From Strongylocentrotus purpuratus (Eukaryota > Echinodermata > Echinoidea > Camarodonta > Strongylocentrotidae): a stretch of DNA of 64,000 bases. The translations under genes and the position numbers were made by a program. Positions 14,601 through 22,204 of this stretch are shown here, in pieces (position 1 is the first letter of the stretch; each line of letters begins with the position of its first letter). The notes beneath the pieces were generated by a model. The model was not told the DNA's origin. It saw only the letters and a program-made list of their open reading frames with translations, and did not search any database. The DNA is taken from the NCBI RefSeq assembly GCF_000002235.5, contig NW_022145607.1, positions 32,728,660 through 32,792,659 of the forward strand, in the 5' to 3' direction.

Positions 14601-17600
14601 TTCAATGAAAAGTGTCCAAAAAATAATTTTGCAATGAAATGGGAAGAAAAAGATAATATGAGTATGAACTGACAACAAAGTCTTTGGTAGATTATCTTTG
14701 TCATGAATATTGAAGGAGGAAGATGAAACCTAGCATTCCATAGAAGTGTGAACTAAAATTCTTGTTTAGTCTGGACTTAGTCCCGGCTTAACTTATGAGA
14801 ATACCACCCTATATCTTTAGCTATAAGGTTGCAGATTCATGTAGCTTTGATCGATTGTATATCGTCTTTTTGCTGTCTTAGCAGCAACCTCTCTGTAAAG
14901 AGCACCCATCTATCGTCACATTTCTGTTCCCCTTTAATAGACGGACAACCTATTTTACCAGTTTTACTTGAAATATCCCTTTAAAAATTCCTTTAAGCCC
15001 CACTGTCCTACTTGTAGCTACTTGCTCCCTCTATATAGAAAACTTCCCCAAATCAGTGCCTGTTGGTCCCCCATGATCCTCTATTTCTCATGTTATTTGA
15101 GAGGTGAGTTGATGAGATAGCCACCTGTCAGTGACCTCGCTGTGTGGTCTAATGCCTCCTGGCCAAACTAGTGCAGATAGGCTTTAAAATGAAAGTGCCT
15201 TTTTACCAACAGGATTGCAAATTGATACATTTTGATATTTTTTCTGTTCTGTTTTCTTTTCACAGGTCCCATAATACCCCAGACTGGTGGAGAAAGCTCA
15301 AAATATGCTATCAAGGGCACCAAGAGCAGACAATCGTATCCTTTCCATGTATATGATGTACAAGACCTAGGGGGTTTTTCACAAAGTTTTGCGTAAAGTT
15401 ATGCGTGACTTCACATGACTCAAATATGAAAAGCCAAATATTTGTTTGCCATAATTCAAGGTTATTGAAAATATAGTCACACTCTTTTAAAACATCAGGA
15501 AAAACTTTGGACATCCTATCTGGCACTTCATATTCAAGTCGTTTGTAAGGTCATGCATAACTTTATGAACAGCTTTATGAAATACCCACCTAGCCCTGCT
15601 TCATAAAACATGTTACCAATGACAAATTACAATAATCGTTATAAGCTACTGAAATTGTAGCATTTGATTGGTAGCCGGGATTTGATGGTAGCCGGAATAA
15701 TATTCAGTTCGGTTTTCAGTTTCATTTATTTCTCCTCAAGAGATCAACAGATTAAAATATATAAACAGACAAATGTATGACAATACATAAGATGACTTAT
15801 AAAAGTGAGGAAGGCAGTGGCCAAAAAGGAAACAAACCTTGTAAGAGGCCAACCCTTTAAAGATATGTAACATAAAAAACATAAGAAAGGAACACAAAAT
15901 AAGATAAGAAATGAAGTAACTAACGTAATAAACAAATTAACAAAAGAGCCTAATACTGAATCTGATATTGTATGATTGTAGGGTCCTCAGGGAGAACAGT
16001 ATTAATACTGAGGAGGCTAGCGAGGGAAAAGACATATCATGATTATTTTATTATTATTATTATTATTATAACTTGAAAATGGAACAGAAAAATGTTCATG
16101 GACAGTCCTGTACCTAATGCCTTGTGTTCCTTAACCTTTTGATTGATTTAAAAAATGAACAGACAAAAGTACGGTCTAGTGCTTGATGAGGGAGACAACT
16201 CCAGAGGTCAGCAGAGGTCACAGCAAAAGAAGCCACGCAGGCAACCTTCTGAAAGTGATAGTGACGATGACAGGCACAGAATGAAATCTAAAAAGGTTTG
16301 TGAGATATACATTCAGTATTAAGCAACCCTGTAAGTTGGGGCTTTGATCGGATCGGAAGATCGGAGCGACGCTCTCGCACCTGTGATCGGTATCGGCAAA
16401 AATATGAATCGGCGAAAAAAATCATCAGATTTTTTTTTTTTTTTTTTTTTTTTAATTGACGAAAATTTTCAAGTTTTTGGCTATCAAATGCTCAAAAAAA
16501 TTCATGGCTGAGACTATTTTGTCATTTGGAGTTGTTGTAGACCATGTTTGTTGATATTTAGTGCCTTTTCATGACTTTGAAATTAATAATATTGGTCAAG
16601 GAGAAGAGGCAAAACATGCGGGCCGCCATCTTGGATTACAATGTAGGCATGCATTATAAACCAAGATGGCGGCCCGCATGTTTTGCCTCTTCTCTTAGAC
16701 CAATCGGATATTATTATCCAACACCCCTGATCGGCTCAAGATAGGCCCCCGATCCGATGATCGGTTACAGGCCTAGTATTAAGTGAAACCTGTTTAGAAA
16801 GACTACTAAAAATGAGCCTAAATATTTACAGATCGTTGCTAATGCAGGTTACACTGGTCTTTTTTCTGATAGGAAACAGAATGCTTGCTGGGTGTTTGAT
16901 AAAGTTGCATGATAAATGAACACATACACATGCAGATAGGCCGGTGTGTTGGCTCAGTCAGTAGAGCGTCCGCCTCACAACCGGGAGGTCGTGGGTTTGA
17001 ACCCCGGTCGCGTCATACCAAAAGACGGGAGTTGCTGCTACCTTGTTTGGCGTTCAACAATAAGGGGATAGAGCAACGTCGATCTGGCGCTGCTCAGTGG
17101 CTGACGGGCTCACGATCAATTGGGCAAAAAGAATTGCCTTTTTCGGTTTAATAAAATTTGGAGTGGACTTTAAAAGATCATTATTATTATTATTATTATT
17201 ATGTGTATGTTCTTATTTTCTTCATTTTCGTGGACTGTTTGGTTGTCGTCATATTTTGTCCTCCGTTTCGGGCTGAAAATTCCTAGCATACGATGATTTT
17301 ATATCTTAATTTTTGCAACTCCATCTCATTCTTCATATTGGTGAAAGTATATTGGGAGAAGGGGGGGGGGGAGGTAGATATTTCCAAGAAAAAAAGTGGG
17401 AGGGGGGTGAAGAGATATTTTGTCATTTTACCTATATCTGAAATAGGTGTATAAATGGTTAACGACTAGATAGATTTTATGAAGACATATCCAGCAGTAG
17501 TCTCGATGGGTTTTACAGTTTTGTACAAATGACCCTTATCTGCCATGCGCAGATAGTATCTCTGAAGTGACTTACAGCCTTATACAGTGGATGAAGGCAA

Positions 17601-18617
17601 GGTGTGATACATTTTTGCCAAGTTTACCATAAATTAATTCATCTTTGCCAAGTTTACCATGAATTAATTCATCTTTGCCAAGTTTACCATGAATTAATTT
17701 CCATCTTTGGCAAGTTTACCATGAATTAATTTCCATCTTTGCCAAGTTTACCATGAATTAATTTCCATCTTTGCCAAGTCTCCCATGAATTAGTTCATCT
17801 TTGCCAAGTTTCCCATGGATTAATTCATCTTTGCCAAGTTTACCATGAATTAATTTCCATCTTTGCCAAGTTTACCATGAATTAATTCATCTTTGCCAAG
17901 TTTACCATGAATCAATTTCCATCTTGTCTTCCTCCCACAGGATGAGAAGAAGCACAGAAGGAAGGACAGCTCCTCTGAAGAATCTTCCAGCGATGAAAGA
18001 AGACGGCAGAAGAGAAAGAGAATGAAAGATAGGCGGGAGAGCTCGGCGTCCTCGGAAGAAGAGAGAAGAAGGAAAAGAAAGAAGAAAGGAGCGAGGAACG
18101 ACTCGGAGAGCGAAGACGGCAGGAGGCGGAAACGGTCGCAGGGGAGGCGCCATGAGGAGGTTTCAGGGTCTTCAGATGACGATGAGAGGCATTCCAGACG
18201 GAAGAAAGGTCCAGATAGATTCAGAGACGATAGATTCAGGAATGATGAACTAGGGAGAGGTAGGGGAGATGAAGATACGAAGAGGAGGAAAGACGAAAGA
18301 AGGGAGAAAGACAGAGACACTGGGAGACATGGATATAGGGATGGAGATCGGGATAGGAGTCGAGACAGAGATAGAGACAGGCATAGAGAAAAAAGCAGGG
18401 ATGGTCAAAGATACAGAGAAAGAGGAAGGGACAGGTAATAAATCATGTAATTTTTTACTGTATGATGTAATTATGTTCTTTCCCCATCTTTTTGTTTGAA
18501 ATGGGAGTTGAAATTAATCTTACAGTGTCAGAATAATTTTTTGAAAGCCTGACGCGATATAAATGAATCAAAATACAAATTATGCTTTCTGTCCACAGGT
18601 ATAATAAGGATTGTTAA
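2604..18617 (+). CDS. PPIL4: PPIL4: cyclophilin-like peptidyl-prolyl isomerase with RRM (whole spliced gene)
   Basis: Thirteen or fourteen coding exons, listed separately, join in frame to about 565 residues (560 if the last intron is retained). Residues 1 to about 165 are a cyclophilin domain. Motif [15 protein letters not shown] starts at residue 49. [11 protein letters not shown] (118-128) keeps the His equivalent to cyclophilin A H126, while the tryptophan position is Tyr, as in this subfamily. Residues 240-318 are an RRM with RNP2 LFVCKL and RNP1-like SLSYSFIEF. From about 375 on, the chain is rich in Arg, Asp, Glu, Ser and Lys, as in spliceosomal proteins. Family knowledge: a nuclear, spliceosome-associated isomerase. 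The start codon is the first in a PPIL4-type N terminus ([11 protein letters not shown]) and has purine at -3 and G at +4. The tail is longer than in the human protein (about 490 residues). Confidence 0.95.
4109..4438 (+). repeat. Near-identical direct duplication in PPIL4 intron 1
   Basis: A segment of about 145 bp (4109-4253) recurs at 4294-4438 with very few changes, offset 185 bp. This is a recent tandem duplication or an assembly artefact. Confidence 0.85.
4615..4682 (+). CDS. PPIL4: PPIL4 coding exon 2
   Basis: Acceptor CCACAG, donor GTAACT, phase 1 to 0. Encodes [16 protein letters not shown] and following residues, matching the family segment ending in IHSIQ. Confidence 0.93.
4985..5055. 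repeat. Short dispersed element (CATAGGATTAATATAGGGACC type)
   Basis: A small element with CATAGG-TTAATA-AGGGACCACC and CTCCTGTAG. Relatives lie at 10,446-10,527, 23,895-23,960 and (inverted) 42,454-42,535. Confidence 0.5.
5450..5640 (+). repeat. Dispersed repeat, inverted partner at 14,985-15,185
   Basis: Blocks around GATCATGGGGGACCAA, CAGGTGGTTATCTCATCAAC and CAAGTAGCTACAAGTAG recur in reverse complement near 14,985-15,185 (intron 10). Confidence 0.65.
5811..5875 (+). CDS. PPIL4: PPIL4 coding exon 3
   Basis: Acceptor TTACAG, donor GTAATT, phase 0 to 2. Encodes [20 protein letters not shown], the active-site strand of the isomerase. Confidence 0.95.
6085..6500 (+). repeat. Dispersed repeat, inverted partner at 61,745-61,990
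   Basis: Segments including CAGGAATCCCATGACTTTTA, CTTTTTGAGGCACT and CAGACACTGATAA recur in reverse complement near the right side of the window. A short piece (GAGCCAGAAGGGCATTAA) also occurs at 27,850. Confidence 0.7.
7179..7337. mobile_element. Palindromic MITE, GTTTCACAAA-ended, about 160 bp
   Basis: Begins CTGGGGGCGTTTCACAAA and ends TTTTGTGAAACGCCCCCCAG, with inner inverted blocks TGACAAAT / ATTTGTCA. Relatives lie at 47,027-47,173 and 51,542-51,694. No coding capacity. It lies in intron 3, ending 43 nt before exon 4. Confidence 0.85.
7381..7498 (+). CDS. PPIL4: PPIL4 coding exon 4
   Basis: Acceptor ACTCAG, donor GTTGGT, phase 2 to 0. Encodes [20 protein letters not shown] and onward to [12 protein letters not shown], the conserved cyclophilin core. 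A palindromic MITE ends 43 nt upstream and another begins about 20 nt downstream. Confidence 0.94.
7519..8222. mobile_element. Composite palindromic MITE (ATGGCAGGCC family), interrupted
   Basis: A left end GGGCCCTGTTTCACAAAGAC lies about 20 nt past the exon 4 donor. The middle holds ATGGCAGGCCGTTCATGCCA and its inverse GCATGAATGGCCTGCCAT. The right end is GTCTTTGTGAAACACCCCCC. The better-preserved copy is at 21,658-21,950. Confidence 0.65.
8218..8372. mobile_element. Palindromic MITE, about 150 bp
   Basis: Starts AGGACCCTGTTTCACATAAA and ends TTAATGAAACAGGGGCCC, with internal AATAACAAAT and TTGTTATTG. Same terminal motif class as neighbouring MITEs. Confidence 0.65.
9077..9219 (+). CDS. PPIL4: PPIL4 coding exon 5
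   Basis: Acceptor CTCTAG, donor GTAAGT, phase 0 to 2. Encodes [20 protein letters not shown] then [16 protein letters not shown]. It carries the conserved His of the isomerase site. Confidence 0.95.
9320..9715 (+). repeat. Dispersed repeat, inverted partner at 28,090-28,505
   Basis: Includes AAACTGTATTCTTTAATCAC, ACGGACAGTTACGCGGATCA and TCGTACTGGTTGGCAGGTCT. The reverse complement of the same blocks, in the same order, appears in UST intron 5. It contains a GTTTCATGAAACGCCCCCCA end at about 9540. Confidence 0.7.
9764..9860 (+). CDS. PPIL4: PPIL4 coding exon 6
   Basis: Acceptor TTATAG, donor GTATGT, phase 2 to 0. Encodes [20 protein letters not shown] then [13 protein letters not shown], the end of the cyclophilin domain and start of the linker. 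Confidence 0.95.
10310..10426 (+). CDS. PPIL4: PPIL4 coding exon 7
   Basis: Acceptor TTGCAG, donor GTGAGT, phase 0 to 0. Encodes [20 protein letters not shown] and a charged helix ending ILEM, which links isomerase and RRM. Confidence 0.94.
10446..10527. repeat. Short dispersed element about 50 nt past exon 7
   Basis: AACCCGTTGACTCCTGAATT to GTAAGCAAAGGGTTAA. Related to 4985-5055, 23,895-23,960 and 42,454-42,535. Confidence 0.5.
11034..11158 (+). CDS. PPIL4: PPIL4 coding exon 8
   Basis: Acceptor TTTTAG, donor GTAATC, phase 0 to 2. Encodes [20 protein letters not shown] onward: the start of the RRM with RNP2. A MITE starts about 6 nt past the donor. Confidence 0.95.
11164..11440. mobile_element. 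5' part of a GTTTCACAAA-type MITE, 6 nt after exon 8
   Basis: A G run and TTCACAAAGATTCTAAG are followed by a segment with CCACATCAAGAACATGAAAT. The same family, more complete, is at 44,946-45,253. The right terminal repeat is missing here. Confidence 0.7.
11505..11640. mobile_element. Small MITE with GGGCATTGTTTCAC termini
   Basis: Starts GGGCATTGTTTCACGGAACT and ends TTTGTGAAACAATGCCC, an inverted terminal repeat of about 15 bp. Inner inverted pairs are CATAAGAACAAGTTC and GAACTTGTACTTATG. Confidence 0.8.
11886..11952 (+). CDS. PPIL4: PPIL4 coding exon 9
   Basis: Acceptor AAACAG, donor GTAAAT, phase 2 to 0. Encodes [20 protein letters not shown] and ER, containing RNP1. Confidence 0.95.
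12535..12720 (-). mobile_element. SINE-like element with 7SL/Alu-like head
   Basis: On the - strand the head reads GTGGCGTGCGCCTGTAATCC (about 12,687-12,706), followed some 50 nt later by a pol III B box-like GGTTCGAAAC and a body shared with 21,385-21,510. The tail is a GT microsatellite. The head resembles the 7SL box A region, but it could be convergent. Confidence 0.5.
12721..12985. mobile_element. Palindromic MITE, ATGGCAGGCC family
   Basis: Starts TAGACTAAGATC and ends GATCTTAGTCTTTGTGAAAC then a C run. Inner inverted blocks are CTATGGCAGG and CCTGCCATAG. Lies in intron 9. Confidence 0.75.
13099..13210 (+). CDS. PPIL4: PPIL4 coding exon 10
   Basis: Acceptor TGACAG, donor GTACGC, phase 0 to 1. 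Encodes [20 protein letters not shown] then [17 protein letters not shown], the end of the RRM. Confidence 0.95.
13240..13570. mobile_element. Foldback element with TTGGTCTAAT-word arms
   Basis: The left half repeats words like TTTGGTCTAACGTTC and TTTGTCCAATG. The right half repeats the inverse (TTAGACCAAATG, TAGACAAATTGGGAATTAG). The same architecture is at 44,410-44,785. No coding content. Confidence 0.65.
13990..14275 (+). mobile_element. Retroposon 3' end with ATT tail
   Basis: Ends GTAAAGCGCTTAGAGACATT, then AAGCGCTATATAAA and (ATT)n, the typical 3' end of L2-like/SINE retroposons in aquatic animals. Related tails are at about 46,030-46,090, 46,600-46,690 and 54,790-54,860. Confidence 0.6.
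14496..14808. mobile_element. Possible palindromic MITE (GGTATTC ends)
   Basis: TTGGTATTCCGG with TACTAAGTTAGTCCACAC on the left; GTGTGAACTAAAATTC with GACTTAGTCCCGGC and GAATACCACC on the right. The arms are only partly matched. Confidence 0.45.
14985..15185 (-). repeat. Inverted partner of 5450-5640
   Basis: Reverse complement of the same blocks, including GGTCCCCCATGATC and CTACTTGTAGCTACTTG. Confidence 0.65.
15266..15335 (+). CDS. PPIL4: PPIL4 coding exon 11
   Basis: Acceptor TCACAG, donor GTATCC, phase 1 to 2. Encodes [20 protein letters not shown] and SRQ. The sequence is divergent from vertebrates; support comes from splice sites and phase closure with exon 12. Confidence 0.8.
15366..15595. 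mobile_element. GTTTCACAAA-related MITE, 30 nt after exon 11
   Basis: Starts CCTAGGGGGTTTTTCACAAA and ends TTTATGAAATACCCACC. Inner inverted pairs are AAAGTTATGCGTGAC and GTCATGCATAACTTTA. Confidence 0.65.
15705..15945 (-). mobile_element. Retroposon 3' end, (GAAACT)n-tailed family
   Basis: On the - strand it reads toward GATCTCTTGAGGAGAAATAA and ATGAAACTGAAAAC. A clearer copy is at 49,335-49,595 on +. Shared block GGTTGGCCTCTTACAAG. No reverse transcriptase frame survives. Confidence 0.65.
16163..16295 (+). CDS. PPIL4: PPIL4 coding exon 12
   Basis: Acceptor GAACAG, donor GTTTGT, phase 2 to 0. Encodes [20 protein letters not shown] and onward. KYGLVLDE matches the conserved KYDLILDE-type motif after the RRM. 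Confidence 0.88.
16333..16775. mobile_element. Foldback element with strong hairpin in PPIL4 intron 12
   Basis: Outer blocks GATCGGATCGG and CCGATCCGATGATCGG frame a long poly-T tract and, at 16,602-16,706, a near-perfect inverted repeat (GAGAAGAGGCAAAACATGCG / CGCATGTTTTGCCTCTTCTC, arms continuing through GGCCGCCATCTTGG). Confidence 0.7.
16925..17205 (+). mobile_element. tRNA-derived SINE, near full length
   Basis: The tRNA-like head has A box TTGGCTCAGTCAGTAGAGC and B box GGTTTGAACCC. The body is unique, and the tail ends TTTAATAAAATTTGGAGTGG and (ATT)n. It lacks a foldable mature tRNA 3' half and is not called a tRNA gene. The 3' end recurs inverted at 62,813-62,880. Confidence 0.8.
17607..17926 (+). 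repeat. 30-32 bp tandem repeat next to the exon 13 acceptor
   Basis: About eleven copies of CATCTTTGCCAAGTTTACCA plus TGAATTAATT. The array ends 14 nt before exon 13 and replaces the normal branch-point region of intron 12. Confidence 0.92.
17941..18434 (+). CDS. PPIL4: PPIL4 coding exon 13, charged RS/RD/KR-rich tail
   Basis: Acceptor CCACAG, phase 0. Encodes a tail of Arg, Lys, Ser, Glu and Asp (for example [20 protein letters not shown]; later [15 protein letters not shown]). A donor-like GTAATA at 18435 allows splicing to 18599. If it is not used, the frame stops at TAA 18436-18438. The antisense frames over this exon are shadows. Confidence 0.9.
18599..18617 (+). CDS. PPIL4: PPIL4 likely terminal coding exon 14
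   Basis: A pyrimidine-rich CTTTCTGTCCACAG acceptor precedes this segment. Joined to exon 13 it gives the C terminus RDRYNKDC and then TAA at 18615-18617. Read-through with stop at 18438 is the alternative. Confidence 0.55.
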
Positions 18618-18958
18618 GGTTTATGAGTTTAAAATTTTGAATATATATCCAACATGTTCAGCACTGATAAGAATTACTATTCTTACTATGACAGTTACAA
18701 ATGCACGGAAAAGACCACAACAATGTGAACACAAGCCCCCTCCCCCTTTAATGCTTCCGCATTCCGCAGGGATGACATTTTGGGATTGTCAGGTCATAGC
18801 TAGGTCAAAGGTCGTAAAGATAAATGGACTCGTAGTTATAGGCTTTTTGTTTTCATTGTGATATTTCATGATCTTGACTGAATTTAGACCAGGGCATAAT
18901 GGAGATGCAGTCGCATCTGTCATGTTTTAATAATTCAATCAAATTTGAAAGTAGATGT

Positions 18959-18964
18959 AATAAA
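18959..18964 (+). terminator. PPIL4: Candidate PPIL4 polyadenylation signal
   Basis: AATAAA about 340 bp past the spliced stop, within AT-rich sequence. It is the first canonical hexamer seen in the presumed 3' UTR. No GT-rich downstream element was verified. Confidence 0.45.
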
Positions 18965-19150
18965 AAAAGAATTTTGTTTTGCAAAAATCTGTTTCCTTTC
19001 CATGTGTTTGTGTGTGTGTGTGTGTTTGTGGGTGCATGGGTGGGTTGGTACCGAGGATATTCATAAGAACTGTAGTACCTTTACTTTGACGGCCACCCCA
19101 AAAATGAGGACGTCCTTGGTTTGAGAACCCTATTGATGAGAACCCCGTTG

Positions 19151-20819
19151 TTAAAGGTAATACAAAGTTTTGGTATGGGGTTACGAATTTGGTTCAAATG
19201 AACATATTGGAGGCACATGCGATCCTACAATATTCAGTGATCGTTGTCGCGGTTGAAATCGAGTCCAGAGTTATGAAATTGTAAATAATAAGCTCTTGAT
19301 GTTGTATAGCTCCCTCTCAAGGTCAAGATAATAATTAAGCTATAAAACTGTGTTTCTTGACTAAAATCGACCAATTAGCCATTCCCGTTTGAAAAATATA
19401 TATCACAACTTCATATTCTGAGATTTTCATGGTCGCGTCAACCATTGTACGGCCGTAGGCGCTATTTGAAATTTATCAAAATTTACCGAGAGCACCATTA
19501 AATTTTTATATTCAATTTTTCTCGAAAGTGTTAGGAGCTACCAAATATATCAATTAGTAGGCGGTTCCCCGGCAAAATTGTTATCATCATGTATTAGTCA
19601 AAACATATTCTTTCACATGATTGGTAATATGAGCTTCCATTTCATTTTTTGAAATTAGGGCGTTTCCAATACTGGTCTTTACCTTTAATAACACTGATGT
19701 TATACGCAAGTCCTCAATTTTTTAAACCAGAAAAGCTTATGCGTGTGTGTGATACTGCCAAATTAGACCTTGAGTTTGGCAAAACTCAAACCTTGCCAAA
19801 AATATTAAGTTTACAAATTTACAATCTTAAAAAAAAAAAAAATGTTTTAATACTATGGGAAGGAATGGTGTAAAGAGTATTATATTGGAATTTTGATTCA
19901 ATATTGTAACCGCTCAAACATCACATCAGTGCATGATCTAACCACACTCATAAAGTGAAACCAGTCCATTAAGTCCAGGTTATTTTTTTCGTACATTACT
20001 AGCCCATTCTCGTTTGTTTGTTGGAAACCAATTTGATGTGCTAGTGCCCTTTGGTAAGGCATTAATCCTCATTACCAAGTCCCTCTGAGAGGATGGAAAG
20101 CCATTAGTGCCCTGGTTGCTCACTAAGTTTAAATACAAGCATACACAAGCTTTCTTACCAGTCAGGTTAAACAAACGAGCCAACCTTCCAACAAGCCTGG
20201 ACATTACCAGTATATTGTCTTTAAACATTAAAAGCATGTGCTTTAAAGAACATTAGAAATTTCACCAAAAATTGAGCGATTTTTCAGGATTTTCACAGAC
20301 ACTTTAAAGGTATTACAAAGTTTTGGTAAATTTTGAAAATTGGCTGGTTAGTGATTCTTTACAATTTTGATATATATGGATGCCCCTATGGATGTATTAT
20401 AAGCACTACAAAAAATAGCCCCTAAAACACTTCTGCTTTCGAGAAAAATTGAGTATACAAATTTACCGGTGCTCCCGGTAAATTTTGGTAAATTTCAAAT
20501 AGCGCCTACAACCATACGATGGTAGCTGCGACCATGAAAATCTCAGAATATGTAGTTGTGATATACATATTTCAAACGGTAATAGCAAATCGGTCGATTT
20601 TATTCAAAGAACATTGATAGCTAAATTAATATATTGACCTTGTGAGGGCGCTATACAACATAAAGAGTTTATCATTAACAATTTCAACACTTTAGACTCG
20701 ATTTCAACCGCGACAACGATCACTGAATATTGTAGGATCGCATATGCTTCCAATATTGCCATTTGAACCAAATTCATGACCCCATACCAAAACTTTGTAT
20801 TACCTTTAATGATCGCGAA
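19151..20819. mobile_element. 1.67-kb foldback element bounded by TTAA
   Basis: Left arm starts TTAAAGGTAATACAAAGTTT and right arm ends AAACTTTGTATTACCTTTAA. Arms of about 400 bp match in inverse (CATGAAAATCTCAGAATATG; CGATTTCAACCGCGACAACG). The TTAA ends fit piggyBac-like target duplication, but no transposase remains. The middle holds a SINE fragment (ATTAATCCTCATTACCAAGT) near 20,060. Confidence 0.8.
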
Positions 20820-21384
20820 TTTGAGAAAAAGGATATGTTAAAGTCTAAAATAGCAAGAAATTTCAAGACAACTAGTCATAAACATGCACATGTATTTCAT
20901 TGAGGGCCCTAAACGCTTTTAACACAGAAAATTCCATGAAAATAGTGTACTTTTTTTTTAATTTGGACTTGTCTTAGTATTCATGAATGGCCCATTTGTA
21001 CCTGTATTGAGGCGAAAAAGTATGATATTTTTTAGTGAAAATGTTCTTGATTGTATGCAAACTGGTGATTTAAGAAATTAAGACCCTGTTAATGATCATC
21101 ATTCATTCTATCTATCTATGTCAAATAGCTTTGAGGCTGTTAGGGGAACACTGAAATGGACCTTGAGACACAGGTTCTCCATAACTTTCTGTCACCAGCT
21201 GTTCTAGTTAGCTTGCCAAATGACATACATGTACAGTACCTGTCCACCAGCGTTTAATGTTATCATCATGCATTACCCCTTTGAATGCGAAGTGACAGCA
21301 CCAGGGTATGACACGGTGGATGCCAATAATCCTGCTTCATGGCTCTGCAATACATGTACTTGGTTAGCCAAAAAATGGTTTTAC

Positions 21385-21510
21385 GTGTGCATGTGTGTAT
21401 TGGGTTTTTACAGTCGTGTATTAATCAGATATGACTATTTACGTATGGGGACTGACCTTTTAATGTCACCATCCAAAAGACGTGACTCAGTTACTTGGAG
21501 CCCATGGCAT
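21385..21510 (-). mobile_element. Partial copy of the 12,535-12,720 SINE body
   Basis: Shares TTTTTACAG-CGTGT, ATCAGATATGACTATTTACG, GGGGACTGACCTTTTAATGT and AGACGTGACTCAGTT with the intron 9 copy. The head is absent. Confidence 0.65.
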
Positions 21511-21657
21511 TAAGTTTTGTACAAGTACCTTTTTGCCTAAAAACAGGTGATATCTTGTGGAATATATTCTTGAAGTCTGCAAACGGGTAATTTTTTACTC
21601 CGCCAATGATCAAGGATCATCATGCATTACCCCTTTTAATACAAGGTTACAACATCA

Positions 21658-21950
21658 GGGGAGTGTTTCACAAAGACTAAGATTGACTTTAACTTGGACT
21701 TAACTATGGCAGGCCGTTGATGCCACTGGTTGCTCTCACCATTGGTCTCTCAATTATGATCTTAAGATAATATTTTTTCCTTCAATAATGAAGTATCAAA
21801 AAATAAATTCTGTAGATTTGTGACCATGATTTGTACGTCCCTTGAGTAACCAATGCCAGGAATGGTTAGAGGAACTAGTGGCATGAATGACCCGCCATAG
21901 TTCAAGTCCAACTTAAGTCGATCTTAGTCTTTGTGAAACACTCCTCAGGG
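21658..21950. mobile_element. Palindromic MITE, ATGGCAGGCC family, most complete copy
   Basis: Starts GGGGAGTGTTTCACAAAGAC and ends GTCTTTGTGAAACACTCCTC. Inner inverted blocks are CTATGGCAGGCC and GACCCGCCATAG. Confidence 0.85.
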
Positions 21951-22204
21951 TATGGCACAATGGATGCCAATCCTGCTTCACGACTAACGCCGTACGTGGA
22001 ACTACGACTGCATGCAAGAAGGCCGTTATTGTCATTGCTAATACACTTGTGTGACTCTTACGGCCCTCTTGTGGTCAGCCGACTTACGTACTCTACCTTG
22101 TACTGGCCGCCACCACCTCTATCCACACAACAGCCAAAATAATCACGAAAACTCAAGTGTACATCTGTTTAATTCTTTCATTAGTTTTTTTATTTACTTA
22201 CAAA

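Noticed and set aside
16930..17000. tRNA gene
   Set aside because: Clear A and B boxes, but no mature tRNA 3' half or acceptor stem, and it continues into a SINE body and (ATT)n tail.
17850..18320. 156-residue Ser/Leu-rich frame on the - strand
   Set aside because: Shadow of PPIL4 exon 13, whose + frame joins in phase with exon 12.
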